From: Okeania sp. SIO1I7
GTDB taxonomy: Bacteria; Cyanobacteriota; Cyanobacteriia; Cyanobacteriales; Microcoleaceae
Direction of reading: 5' to 3'
NCBI GenBank assembly: GCA_010672585.1
Contig: JAAHGF010000011.1
Coordinates: 1-64,000 of the forward strand
Length of the DNA: 64,000 nucleotides
Shown: positions 56,043-64,000 of the stretch, one piece after another
How the letters are laid out: each line of letters begins with the position of its first letter
Numbering within the stretch: the stretch's first letter is position 1
Translations under genes and position numbers: made by a program
The notes under the pieces: generated by a model
Told to the model about the DNA's origin: nothing
Databases searched by the model: none
What the model saw: the letters and a program-made list of their open reading frames with translations, nothing else

Positions 56043-56765
56043 TCAATAGTTTACAGTTCTAAAAGAAACTTCATTATTATTAGGATTATAAAGAGTATAG
56101 GTAGCATTTCCGGGCAAACTTCCCACATTACCGACGCCTATAACCTGACGGGGTGTCGTCAAAGTTTGAGTAGATGATGTTGTTTCAATAGCACCCACTT
56201 CAGCTCCCAACTTTGTCACCCCACTATTCACCGAACCATTTTCCAACTGATATTTAAAAGCTAAACCAGACCTGCCACAAAATAAATTATTAGCGCCAAA
56301 ACGCATTAATCTATCTAACATTTGTATTGGTGGAGTATCGGGAGTCAATTTATCGCTTACCCCCATAGTGCTACCGTGAATTAATAAACAGTCAAGTTCA
56401 GAAAAACCAAAAGGCAAATTTCTCAACCATTCTACTGTTTCTCTATCCACATTATCCCATAATATTTTCACAGTATCCATGCCATATTCTGCTATTAATT
56501 CTGTCGGTTCAGCTGTGGTAGTTAATCCATGTAAAATAAAACATTGTTCTTCCCACCATCCCATACAAACTTGAGGTATAAGTTCGTTTTTTTTGGGATA
56601 ACGTACTCGCTCTACTAATTTTTTGCAGTCTATATTTAGCCCGACTAAATCTCCTAAAATATATAAAGCTTCCACATAATATTTCTGTTTTTTAATATCA
56701 GCAAGTACCGCTTCATAAGCTGTGATATTTCCTTGGATTCCAGTTAAAATTGCCCAATAATTCAT
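56043..56765 (-). CDS. Degenerate metallophosphoesterase-like protein
   Basis: A 240-residue paralogue of the calcineurin-like phosphoesterase at 57708 with most metal ligands replaced. DxHGN reads GIQGN, GNHD reads GWWEE, and GHTH reads GRSG. GDLVG and LLIHGS remain. The whole frame is intact, so it may be a non-catalytic homologue rather than a fresh pseudogene. Its C-terminal 75 residues are duplicated at 52944-53210. It is upstream of no obvious operon and follows MITE-rich DNA. Confidence 0.75.
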   Translation of the reverse strand: MNYWAILTGIQGNITAYEAVLADIKKQKYYVEALYILGDLVGLNIDCKKLVERVRYPKKNELIPQVCMGWWEEQCFILHGLTTTAEPTELIAEYGMDTVKILWDNVDRETVEWLRNLPFGFSELDCLLIHGSTMGVSDKLTPDTPPIQMLDRLMRFGANNLFCGRSGLAFKYQLENGSVNSGVTKLGAEVGAIETTSSTQTLTTPRQVIGVGNVGSLPGNATYTLYNPNNNEVSFRTVNY

Positions 56766-57707
56766 ATAATTTTTTGCTTTTTTTTAGGTTAGATAAAGTG
56801 AGATTAAATTGATAATTGATACAGGACTTACACCATGAACCCTATTGGTAGGATGCGTTAGCGCTAGCGTAACTGAGCAACGCACTATATATAGTACATT
56901 TGCGTAATTCCTGTGATAATTAGGACTTGCGGATTAAATTTCAAAGTCTTTATTTGTAAAGAATTTAGCCTTTAATAATCTTTAAAAAGTACAAGGTTTT
57001 CGTTCTATAGAGCTGCAAAAAGTTAATATTTTAGGTTGACTATGCCAGAAAAACTAAGGGATAATTATTCCTCTTGCCTCCTCTAAATTCCCCATTCCCC
57101 TCCTGGGAGGAGTTAGGGGTGGGTAGACTCCTCTACCTGACTCCTCCTCCTTACGAAAAGACTTATTCAAGTATTAATTATTAATTATTAATTATTAATT
57201 ATTAATTACAGGACTTACTCAAAGGGACTATATATGTGGTGTTGGTGCGTTACGCTACCGCTAACGCACCCTACTGGACTGTTTCAGCTAAAATAGTGCA
57301 TTAGGCTTTTTGATAATCACCTGATCACCCGGTCATTACAATCCCCCACCCCCCCATTTTCTAATGCACATTTTTAGATGAAACGATCCACTACTAGTGG
57401 ACTGTTTCAGCTAAAATAGTGCATTAGGCTTTTTGATAATCACCTGATCACCCGGTCATTACAATCCCTCACCCCCCCATTTTCTAATGCACATTTTTAG
57501 ATGAAACGATCCACTAGACTGACACGCCTAAAATAGTGCATTAGCATTTTTGATAATCACCGCACCACTCCCTCATCTCAATCCCCCACCCCCCCATTTT
57601 CTAATGCACATTTTTAGCTGTGTCACGCCACTACCAATAGCTTATTCTACCAATAGCTTATTCAATTATTAATTATTAATTATTAATTATTAATTATTAA
57701 TTATTAA
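56766..57707. repeat. Spacer with MITE-2-like copies and three palindromic repeats
   Basis: A diverged MITE-2 lies at 56823-56912 (AGGACTTACAC...TGCGTAATTCCT) with an inner GTTAGCGCTAGCG motif, and another partial copy near 57211-57270. Three tandem palindromic units fill 57273-57633. ATTAATTATTAATTATTAA runs flank both sides (57176-57205, 57664-57705). No gene. Confidence 0.7.
57273..57633. repeat. Three tandem 120-bp palindromic elements with covarying ends
   Basis: Units at 57273-57393, 57394-57516 and 57517-57633. Each has inner arms TAAAATAGTGCATTAG and CTAATGCACATTTTTA around a C-rich core (CCCCCACCCCCCCATT). Outer arms differ between units but still pair: GGACTGTTTCA with TGAAACGATCC in the first two, TGACACG with TGTGTCACG in the third. 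This looks like a MITE with terminal repeats; no ORF. Confidence 0.75.
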
Positions 57708-58523
57708 TCATCTTTCACAAATATGAGTAGGGTCATCAGCTTTTTCAGCATACTCTAAACCCCTTGCCAAACGCCAAGCAAAAATTTCTGGCAACCCTTT
57801 ATTAACTATAGCTTCACAAGTAAGTTGATAATCATAGGGAATCTCTCGAATATTTACTTCTCCTGTTTCATTGTCATAAATAACATAAGTAGCATTCGGT
57901 CTACCATGACGAGGTTCTCCTACAGAACCAACATTAACAATTTTTTTCAGAGGAGCAATACAACTGTTTGACTCTAAATTTTCTCTCCCCAAACTATTAA
58001 CTTTAACTAATAATTGACCAGCATCAAGAGTACGAACATAAGGCACATGAGTATGACCGCAAAACAACACATCAGCACCACTACTTAACACTCTTTCAAC
58101 TGCTAAAAATCCATCTAAATCTGGCAATAAATATTCATGGTTACTATGAGGACTACCATGAACAAAACACATATTTTCCTCTTTCAAAGTATGAGGTAAA
58201 GAACTTAAATATTCTCGCGTTTCTGGATGAATTTCTCGATCGGTCCATTCGTGGGCTAACTTGCCACGTTTCTCTGCTAATAAAGAAGGATAACTACATT
58301 CACAAGAATTTAATCCCTCCACAATATCTTCATCCCAACAACCTAAAACTGTGGGAATATCTAAACTACGAATTTGCTCGACAACCGCGTTAGGATGGGG
58401 ACCATAACCGACCAAATCTCCCACACAGAAAATTTTCTCTGCTTTCTGTTTTTCTATATCTATTAATACAGCATTTAAAGCTTCGTAGTTGCCATGAATG
58501 CAAGACATAACTGCGATTTTCAT
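57708..58523 (-). CDS. Metallophosphoesterase with variant metal site
   Basis: Calcineurin-like phosphoesterase of 271 residues. GDLVGYGP, FVHGSPH and GHTHVPY are regular. The first motif reads SCIHGN where SDIHGN is usual, replacing the first metal Asp with Cys, and the GNHD motif reads GCWDED. Both changes bring Cys or Trp to the di-metal site, which may alter metal choice. The downstream order on this strand is P-loop protein (58827) then this gene, separated by a MITE of about 300 bp. The substrate is unknown. Confidence 0.85.
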   Translation of the reverse strand: MKIAVMSCIHGNYEALNAVLIDIEKQKAEKIFCVGDLVGYGPHPNAVVEQIRSLDIPTVLGCWDEDIVEGLNSCECSYPSLLAEKRGKLAHEWTDREIHPETREYLSSLPHTLKEENMCFVHGSPHSNHEYLLPDLDGFLAVERVLSSGADVLFCGHTHVPYVRTLDAGQLLVKVNSLGRENLESNSCIAPLKKIVNVGSVGEPRHGRPNATYVIYDNETGEVNIREIPYDYQLTCEAIVNKGLPEIFAWRLARGLEYAEKADDPTHICER

Positions 58524-58539
58524 ACTAATTCTTCCTCTT

Positions 58540-58843
58540 TAATTAATTGATAATTGATAATGGATAATGGATAATTAGCTCTGGTTAAAACCGTTATAGC
58601 ATTTCTCAATAAGCGCGAGGTACAGTTCTTTCGATCCCCCCTAACCCCCCTTGAGAAGGGGGGAACTGGAAGTCCCCCTTTATAAGGGGGATGCGCGGGG
58701 GATCGTTCGATGTACCTCACGCCTACTGAAAACTGCTATATTGATTGAATATAAGGAAATATTATTTCTTTTTTTACCTTTAAAAGGGGAGGCTTTAAAG
58801 CAGAATAATTAATTATTAATTATTAATTATTCGGCAATTCCTA
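58540..58843 (+). repeat. MITE-1 copy with a MITE-3 nested inside
   Basis: The outer MITE-1 has TGATAATTGATAATGGATAA, CTCTGGTTAAAACCG, then resumes TGATTGAATATAAGGAAAT, CCTTTAAAAGGGGAGGCTT and ends TTATTCGGCAA. At 58595-58740 it is interrupted by MITE-3 (TATAGCATTTCTC ... GAAAACTGCTATA). The uninterrupted junction is seen at 5840 (AACCGCTCTTGATTGAAT). Confidence 0.8.
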
Positions 58844-59588
58844 ATGTTTCTTTTACTTGTTGTTGATAAGCTAAAATTGCCGCATCGGGCAAACAACAAC
58901 CTTGTAAAGTTTCTGCCAAAGCTTTTTGATTTAAGTTATTACCAAAAACTTCAATTCCACTAAAGCGTTCTGGTCTACCTTCTAGCCATCTTGGTAAATT
59001 TAATTCTTGATATTCAGTCTCTTTTCCTTGTACAAAATCAAAGTAAAAAGCACGTCCGTCAGCAATATCAAAAATTGCTTTAGCACGCATGATTTGACCA
59101 TAAGCTCCAGCAGTTAATTCTTCATACCAAAACATATCTAAACTTGCCGGGTCGATGACTTGACCCTGGGTGGGCGATCGCCAGAATTGACAGTTATTAA
59201 TATTACTCTCAATAGCACATCCTTCTACAGTTTGGTTCGCCCACTGATGCCATTCGCTATTTTCTGTTCCCGGTGGGATAATGGCAATACGACTGCTAGG
59301 AATATTATCCAGCAGTGATGACATTGCATCTAGCTCTAAATAAAATCCTAATTCGATGAAAGCAACTGTACCATTAGCAAGATATTCTAGGAGTTCTGAC
59401 TGTTGAGCATCAGTAATAATTTTTAGATTGGGAAAGTCCGTAGCAAGGTAAGTTTGGTCAATGGGAACATTGCCAGTACCGGGGCTGAAATAAACAGCAG
59501 GACTATCTTTGGGGATTTGTTTCCGAATAAAACTTGTTTTGCCGACTCCCGGTGGGCCTGCTATTACAGTGATTATAGGTTTTGACAT
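58827..59588 (-). CDS. P-loop nucleotide-binding protein, CobW-like
   Basis: A 253-residue protein with a Walker A GPPGVGKTS at residues 13-21, then VYFSPGTGNVPIDQTYLATD and IAFIELGF-type strands. The general shape recalls CobW/COG0523 metal-chaperone GTPases (for example SRIAIIPPGTENSEWHQW, FDIADGRAFYFDFVQG) but the CxCC metal motif is absent. ATG 59588 is chosen over TTG 59603. Its C terminus (LGIAE) ends in a stop codon contributed by the adjoining MITE-1 end. Possibly once co-transcribed with the downstream metallophosphoesterase. Function inferred only at fold level. Confidence 0.65.
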   Translation of the reverse strand: MSKPIITVIAGPPGVGKTSFIRKQIPKDSPAVYFSPGTGNVPIDQTYLATDFPNLKIITDAQQSELLEYLANGTVAFIELGFYLELDAMSSLLDNIPSSRIAIIPPGTENSEWHQWANQTVEGCAIESNINNCQFWRSPTQGQVIDPASLDMFWYEELTAGAYGQIMRAKAIFDIADGRAFYFDFVQGKETEYQELNLPRWLEGRPERFSGIEVFGNNLNQKALAETLQGCCLPDAAILAYQQQVKETLGIAE

Positions 59589-59695
59589 TTTTACTTTAAA
59601 CAATTAAATCTTTGATTCAATATTTTTTCTAATTTAATTAATTTTAATCAGCCAACTAATTTAATCAAAGACTTAATTCAATAAACAAAATTAAA

Positions 59696-59878
59696 TCAAA
59701 ATATATAAGCTTTCCTAATGGCCAAAATCTTCTGGCCGTTGGAGTCCAAATTCAGCATAAACCTTTCGTAAACTTCGTCGTAATTTATCTCAAACAAGAG
59801 AAAAGACGATGTCCCTACTGACTGCAGGGAGACGTGTGAAATTATTTCGTTATCCAGTGTTATGAAGCTTTCACCCAA
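59696..59878 (-). CDS. Very small protein, translationally coupled, TTG start
   Basis: A 60-residue ORF beginning at TTG 59878 behind a perfect AGGAGG at 7-nt spacing; the AGGAGG overlaps the TAG stop of the upstream gene (59890). That arrangement argues for coupled translation. The product (FITLDNEIISHVSLQSVGTS, then SFLLFEINYDEVYERFMLNL) looks like a short beta-rich protein. Unknown family. Confidence 0.5.
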   Translation of the reverse strand: MGESFITLDNEIISHVSLQSVGTSSFLLFEINYDEVYERFMLNLDSNGQKILAIRKAYIF

Positions 59879-59889
59879 AATACTACCTC

Positions 59890-60384
59890 CTAATATGGAA
59901 CTGGGTCCGCATCGTCTGCATCATCTCCTGTCTCTGTAGCAGCAGATGACGTTGGCTTACGATCGCCTCTTTTTGCCATGATAGCAGCAGCTATCTTCCA
60001 GAACTCCGAAGCTATGCCATAGAACTCGCAGACATCTTCTATCTCGCTTAATTGACCACTTAAACCAGCTAGTGAATTCAAGAGAGCTTTTCCTGATGTC
60101 ACCTTGTTTTCAAGTTGCGCAATGTCAGCCTCAAGTTCATTAAGTTCTGCTATCAAGTCCGCTCTAACTTCTTGCAAGTCTGGGTATTTCAGGACCCTTA
60201 AGGCGTTCTCCATTGAGAAGGATGACCCACCACTAACAAGTTTCGCTACTTGAACTTTTAATTCACTGGTGACTTCTTGAATATCCTCGTCAGGAGATAC
60301 CTCAGCAACAACCTCCATATTGATGCCGGAGTAGGCGACATCACCAGGAAAGCTACCGCCTACAGCTATAGTTTTAATCTTCAT
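59890..60384 (-). CDS. Hypothetical protein with central coiled coil
   Basis: A 164-residue acidic protein. The N terminus MKIKTIAVGGSFPGDVAYSG resembles the MKIxxIxVG start of small phage and plasmid proteins, a loose similarity only. Residues 45-115 are a coiled coil (LQEVRADLIAELNELEADIA, QLENKVTSGKALLNSLAGLS). The tail is DDADDADPVPY. GGGAAGG precedes ATG 60384. It is followed in the operon by the 60-residue protein. No function can be assigned. Confidence 0.6.
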   Translation of the reverse strand: MKIKTIAVGGSFPGDVAYSGINMEVVAEVSPDEDIQEVTSELKVQVAKLVSGGSSFSMENALRVLKYPDLQEVRADLIAELNELEADIAQLENKVTSGKALLNSLAGLSGQLSEIEDVCEFYGIASEFWKIAAAIMAKRGDRKPTSSAATETGDDADDADPVPY

Positions 60385-60875
60385 TCTTTAACCTTCCCGT
60401 GAATTGATTGTTGATATCCAATGGGCGCGTATGACCTTAGCAATCTTTGGATACCGCAAATTCAGATTAGCTATGAGCTTGATTCCGAAAAAATGGATTT
60501 GACGTTCAAATATTTTTGTTACCGCAAGTGTTTGCAATAATATTTCTAAACTCATGGAAAAATTTTGGTATGCTAAGGAGGAGCTGGGGGAAAACTCATC
60601 AAAAAGAGGGCCTATTTAGGCTCGCTTTGGGAAATTTTTTCACCTTGAGATTGGTTCTTCTCACCAGTCTGAAAAGCACCCTCAGACTGGGTTTGGCTTC
60701 CAACACTTTGGAAGCCATTTCACCCGTCTAACTTAAGGAACCTTCACGACTTACCCCCATATATAAGGCAAACCACAGAAAATATTTATTTTCTTTACTT
60801 TTAATCCTCAAAAACTCCTCAAACCTGCATGCATTGGTAAGATATCAAAAGTAGTTTCAAAATATTTTCTGTAGT
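60385..60875. other. Spacer with a CCAGTCTGA hairpin
   Basis: A perfect 9-bp hairpin CCAGTCTGA/TCAGACTGG at 60664-60690 is followed by TTCCA...TGGAA. It could be a terminator for genes from either side. No coding signal is evident. Confidence 0.45.
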
Positions 60876-61214
60876 TTGAAGAGAAAGTTTTTGTATGAAT
60901 CAGAAATAGATGCTCTGCTGGATGCTGCTAAAGCCAGTAGTAAATCTGTGAGAAATCTAGCCTTAGTTTTGGTAATGTACCGACATGGCTTAAGAGCTAC
61001 TGAGGCGTTGGCCATGCAATGGCAAGATATTAACTTCAAAGCTCAGGAAATCTACATCCGTCGCTGCAAGGGTTCGGTAAGTGGTGCTGCTCCTTTGTGG
61101 AGTGACGAACTCAAAGCGCTCAGTAATTATCGGAAAAAAATTTGTTTCACCTCGTTTATTGCTGTTTATTGTCACCTTCTATCTCAAATTATGGTGCAAT
61201 GCAATTTGAAATGA
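60876..61214 (+). pseudogene. Tyrosine recombinase/integrase fragment
   Basis: The first 85 residues (FLYESEIDALLDAAKASSKS, VRNLALVLVMYRHGLRATEAL, then QWQDINFKAQEIYIRRCKGS) match the start of the catalytic domain of short cyanobacterial tyrosine recombinases, including the first active-site arginine in RHGLRATE. After LWSDELKALSNYRKK the similarity ends. The HxxR and tyrosine boxes are missing and a MITE-2 follows 10 bp later. The TTG start at 60876 is a guess. Dead remnant of an integrative element. Confidence 0.75.
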
Positions 61215-61223
61215 CAGTAACTC

Positions 61224-61312
61224 AGGACTTACGCAAAGACACTGTGTATAGAGTCCAGTAACTATTGTCCAATAGTTATGAGTACTATATATAGCGTATC
61301 TGCGTAAGTCCT
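61224..61312. repeat. MITE-2 copy (89 bp)
   Basis: AGGACTTACGCAAAGACACT at one end and TATCTGCGTAAGTCCT at the other, same length and central CTATTGTCCAATAG as the pair at 26013-26199, but inserted in the opposite orientation. It abuts the integrase fragment. Confidence 0.75.
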
Positions 61313-61442
61313 ATAACTATTACTAACTTCTTTCCCCCGCCGAAATGACTTTGGTTGAAAAACGAAGCCTCTAATTTGCTGTGACAAAAAAATTATGGTT
61401 CTGACACCTGCTCAATCACTGTAGCTTCAATGATTCCGCTAA

Positions 61443-61820
61443 ACTTATAATTTATATCTCTGGTACGGATACAACTTTACTGTAGATATAGACCCTGCAT
61501 TTACCACTGTTGATACAAATGCTACTCCCTATATCCAATGTTATCTGCTTAACCCTGTTAAGATAGCAAAACTAGGTTTGCAGTTTCTTGGTGGATGGTC
61601 AGATGATTTTTTGGAGATTTTTCCTGAAGAGTTGGTTGGATGGGTCAAAAACGGTAACTGGGCAGGGCAACTTTCGGCCACCCCCAATGAAATGACACTC
61701 AAGCCTAATTTGTTGTCTTGGGTAGGTTTTTTTTCGGTAAAAGTTCAAGGTGAGGGGTGGAAATCTGCGGTAATCAGTTACGAACAAGCAACCAGTAAAT
61801 TTATGATTTTAGGATATTAA
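61443..61820 (+). pseudogene. N-terminally truncated remnant of unknown gene
   Basis: The frame is open from 61443 to 61820 (TYNLYLWYGYNFTVDIDPAF, then NPVKIAKLGLQFLGGWSDDF and WKSAVISYEQATSKFMILGY) but only a TTG at 61578 offers a start, in the middle of what reads as one domain. I judge it the 3' remnant of a larger gene. The tryptophan-rich composition is unlike its neighbours. Unrecognised. Confidence 0.4.
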
Positions 61821-61825
61821 TCAAA

Positions 61826-62080
61826 ATGAGGATTGCAATCGTGGGCGACCATCACGCAAGGCGTTTGCCAGCAGACTATAATAATGGGATTACTAGCTTG
61901 CCTGCTTGGGATATAGAATTTAAGCAGATGGTCGAAGAAGTTATTTCCCAAGATTTTGACCGCATTTACATTTCCCCTGGGTTTTATTTAATGGGGATAA
62001 AGAAAGCCAATAAGGCAATTGGAGCATTGGCTAGTGGAGACTTTGAAATTGAGTACGAATGTTTGCTGCTCACTTCGTAG
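61826..62080 (+). CDS. Small hypothetical protein A of an overlapping pair
   Basis: An 84-residue ORF from ATG 61826, 5 bp after the preceding frame. MRIAIVGDHHARRLPADYNN, then EEVISQDFDRIYISPGFYLM. It looks like a short Rossmann-like start (IAIVGDHHA) followed by one helix and strand. It overlaps the next ORF by 22 bp. Unknown; coupling suggests a functional pair. Confidence 0.4.
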   Translation: MRIAIVGDHHARRLPADYNNGITSLPAWDIEFKQMVEEVISQDFDRIYISPGFYLMGIKKANKAIGALASGDFEIEYECLLLTS

Positions 62081-62337
62081 TAGAGAAGGCTGCTCAACAG
62101 TTTTTGAATGGCGAGATTAATGCACTGGATTTTTGCGATTTAGTAGAAGAAGTTATTGATGATATGGATGGGTATTTGGAGGAGGTAAATAGTAATGTTG
62201 AACGTATGCTTCAGGGTGAAAGTTTCTTGGAATTAATATCTATCTTACGGTTTAGTCCAGTCAATGCCCTTAATAAGCGGTCTTCTTTTAGAACCCGATT
62301 GATATCTAACATTGTCCCATCTCAAACACCCTACTAA
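62059..62337 (+). CDS. Small hypothetical protein B of an overlapping pair
   Basis: A 92-residue acidic helical ORF (QFLNGEINALDFCDLVEEVI, then DDMDGYLEEVNSNVERML). The first 50 residues look like a compact helical domain; the tail after ISILRFS looks less coherent and may be read-through into older sequence. No recognised family. Confidence 0.4.
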   Translation: MFAAHFVVEKAAQQFLNGEINALDFCDLVEEVIDDMDGYLEEVNSNVERMLQGESFLELISILRFSPVNALNKRSSFRTRLISNIVPSQTPY

Positions 62338-62357
62338 CTCTATACTTTACCTTATAA

Positions 62358-62552
62358 AGCGACAAGTCTATTAAAACCTCTACCATTCAGTCTCGAACTT
62401 TGGCAGGCGTAGCTAACGGTACTTATATCTTTTGTTTACCTGGTTCTAGTGGTGCTTGTCAAACAGGATGGAGTATTATCAAAGAGCAACTAGATTCTCG
62501 TAATCGTCCTTGTAATTTGGCTCAATTGATACCGAGATTAACTGAAACTTAA
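62358..62552 (+). pseudogene. moaB: C-terminal fragment of moaB
   Basis: The frame SDKSIKTSTIQSRTLAGVAN, then GTYIFCLPGSSGACQTGWSI, then DSRNRPCNLAQLIPRL to a stop at 62550-62552 matches the end of MoaB/Mog-type molybdopterin biosynthesis proteins (cf. the NGTxIFCLPGSxGACxTGW motif). A stop codon lies directly upstream (62355-62357) and no start exists, so only the last 64 codons remain. It is debris in the accessory region; a functional moaB presumably lies elsewhere. Confidence 0.8.
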
Positions 62553-62804
62553 GAGATGATCGGGCGATCGCTTTGTTACGTTTTCCTTCTCAGAATAAGC
62601 TTTACACCACTTTTCATTTGAGTAAACCACAAAGTAGGGGCGAATCGCATTCGCCCTCATAATCAGGCAAGTAGGGGCGAATGGCATTCGCCCTCATAAG
62701 GATTTGCCCTCATAATGAGGCAGCTTCAAGCTGTCCCGATCATCAAATAGAAGGCCATCAGCAGCGCCTAAAACTCGCCAAGTTTTTCCACTACATGGGA
62801 ATTA
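62553..62804. repeat. Two GTAGGGGCGAATGCCATTCGCCC-type palindromes
   Basis: GTAGGGGCGAAT(C/G)GCATT, completed by CGCCCTCATAA, occurs twice (62633-62660, 62671-62699), and TTTGCCCTCATAATGAGGCA follows. Each forms a GGGCGAATGC/GCATTCGCCC-type hairpin. Similar dispersed palindromes are common in cyanobacterial spacers. Confidence 0.6.
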
Positions 62805-64000
62805 TTACCACAGATTTTGCATATTCTTGATGCCGGCTACAAATGCCGCACCGAGCAATTGACAACGCTCGTAAAAATCTTGTTCACTGGTGTGGATGTT
62901 AGAGGTTTCGTTGGATGTTACAAGTCCCCTATTATATTCAATTGTCACCGTATTTATGGTTTTTGATATTAGGTTGTCATCATTAATATCAAGATAATAA
63001 TTGGCTTTTTTTATCACTTCTTCTAACCTTTTCAGAATGGTATTGGTAGCACCATAAACATCAGGACGCGATTTTTCCCAATTATCAATATTAATGGGTA
63101 GTCTGTTAGAAGCCTCCCGTATCATGCTTATAAAGGGATAGACAAAAGCTTCCATTTGAGATCGATTAACAGTACTGTATTTATCTGGCTCGTCAGGACT
63201 TGAGACATCTAGGACTGACACCAATGGTCTAACTAACTCTTGATACGATTTCAAGTCATGGGTATTGCGCAGATAATCTAGTAGTGCTTTGGTATCTGTA
63301 CCACCATTGTGCGGTGCAAATTTAGTTAAGTTCATACCATCTAGTTTTGGTGAAAATAACGCATCGAGTATTTCATGGGAAAATGCTGAATAACTATGTG
63401 GTTCTAAACAGATAATAGGATAATTCGGATTTGTCATATACGCAGCACCACGACATGCTCCAGCTACAGCAATACTCAAATCATGATTCTTTTTTAACCC
63501 TAGTTTTGTTTCGACCGTAGGCTGAGAAATATCTTTGTATAGAGGAGTCCCACGATAAGTGTGTGTATTGTAGACCTGATTAGTTCTACCTTCTTTTGCT
63601 GGGGCGCGATTACCATTGCTGATAATTAAATTTGTCAATACTGCCGAACCACAGACAAAATTTTGATTATTTTGCCAAATACTTCCAGATACCTCCAAAA
63701 CCCCAACATCTGCTTGATTCCAAATTGTGTAAGGATTGCTAGAGCATAGGGATTCATCAGCAATTACCTCATCAGATAATAGTCCATCAACACAAGAAGG
63801 TGGTAAGGTTCCGGCATGTGGTACATCAAGTATCATTTGTTTTTGAGTGCCTAAAGTACTAGGTCGGATAAAGCTTATGCTAGAGTCACTACGCCCTGTA
63901 ATAAAAAGTGTATCGACCAATGATACAACGTATACGGGCGTATCTTTATACTCAAAATATGGTCGTGCCACCAACAGCATGGCATTGTACATTTCTTGTG
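62805..64000 (-). CDS. Hypothetical protein, probably truncated by the window edge
   Basis: The frame is open from the window edge to 62805; the first ATG inside is at 63992 (395 residues) without a ribosome binding site, so the true N terminus probably lies outside. Recognisable blocks are few. QMILDVPHAGTLPP and SNGNRAPAKEGRTNQVYNTH with RGTPLY recall N-formylglutamate amidohydrolases (PHSGxxxP, NRxP, GxPLY) only faintly, not enough for a call. The C-terminal third is helical and polar. No operon partner in view. Confidence 0.55.
   Translation of the reverse strand, partial: QEMYNAMLLVARPYFEYKDTPVYVVSLVDTLFITGRSDSSISFIRPSTLGTQKQMILDVPHAGTLPPSCVDGLLSDEVIADESLCSSNPYTIWNQADVGVLEVSGSIWQNNQNFVCGSAVLTNLIISNGNRAPAKEGRTNQVYNTHTYRGTPLYKDISQPTVETKLGLKKNHDLSIAVAGACRGAAYMTNPNYPIICLEPHSYSAFSHEILDALFSPKLDGMNLTKFAPHNGGTDTKALLDYLRNTHDLKSYQELVRPLVSVLDVSSPDEPDKYSTVNRSQMEAFVYPFISMIREASNRLPINIDNWEKSRPDVYGATNTILKRLEEVIKKANYYLDINDDNLISKTINTVTIEYNRGLVTSNETSNIHTSEQDFYERCQLLGAAFVAGIKNMQNLW

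Noticed and set aside
62805-64000. N-formylglutamate amidohydrolase
   Set aside because: Only faint motif likeness (PHAG, NRAP, RGTPLY); left as hypothetical.

Overview
The window is chromosomal DNA of a low-GC, phycobilisome-containing, probably filamentous cyanobacterium. The evidence is psaK, psbO, cpcG, a CpcS/CpeS-type lyase, nblA, a group 3 sigma factor, several GCGATCGC (HIP1) octamers, long repeat-filled intergenic spacers and many small non-autonomous elements. The style resembles Trichodesmium, Okeania or Moorena-like genomes, but that placement is inference. No tRNA, rRNA or CRISPR array was seen.

Layout. 0-10 kb: site-2 protease, psaK, trpF, a secreted RTX-type repeat protein, a small conserved protein and psbO, separated by tandem repeats and MITEs. 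10-17.5 kb: sigF-like sigma factor, a lone tnpB, nblA, cpcS, cpcG and an S-adenosylmethionine hydroxide adenosyltransferase. 18-23.7 kb: an active-looking Ser/Thr kinase with TPRs beside an equal-length pseudokinase, then a DUF2062 protein. 24-36 kb: a gene split by a MITE, mnmE, two radical SAM proteins, tex and a ferredoxin/metallo-beta-lactamase fusion. 36.5-42 kb: a defence-type island with an Rpn pseudogene, ImmA/IrrE peptidase, XRE repressor, a small ORF, a Cas4-like nuclease and a long prokaryotic Argonaute with an apparently intact DEDD site. 42.6-50.8 kb: rpsU, deoC, recO, an MFS transporter, a complete TnpB insertion sequence and hemB. 51-60 kb: a secreted cupin, an apparently circularly permuted flavin amine oxidase, duplicated metallophosphoesterase pieces, a Uma2 nuclease, two metallophosphoesterases and a P-loop GTPase-like gene. 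60-64 kb: accessory debris with an integrase fragment, a moaB fragment and unknown small genes.

Three threads deserve attention. First, the Argonaute operon (small ORF, Cas4-like, pAgo; the last two overlap by 4 bp) faces a divergent XRE/ImmA pair across a short shared promoter region. Second, several tnpB-less elements carry a terminal hairpin like the one at the end of the full tnpB element. Its stems differ in sequence but still pair, and it is followed by TGTCAA or a close variant. Three of them sit in the leaders of sigF, cpcG and a conserved small gene, so they may be orphan omegaRNA-like RNAs. Third, MITEs have shaped coding sequence: one splits a gene, two supply or abut stop codons, and one has another MITE nested within it.
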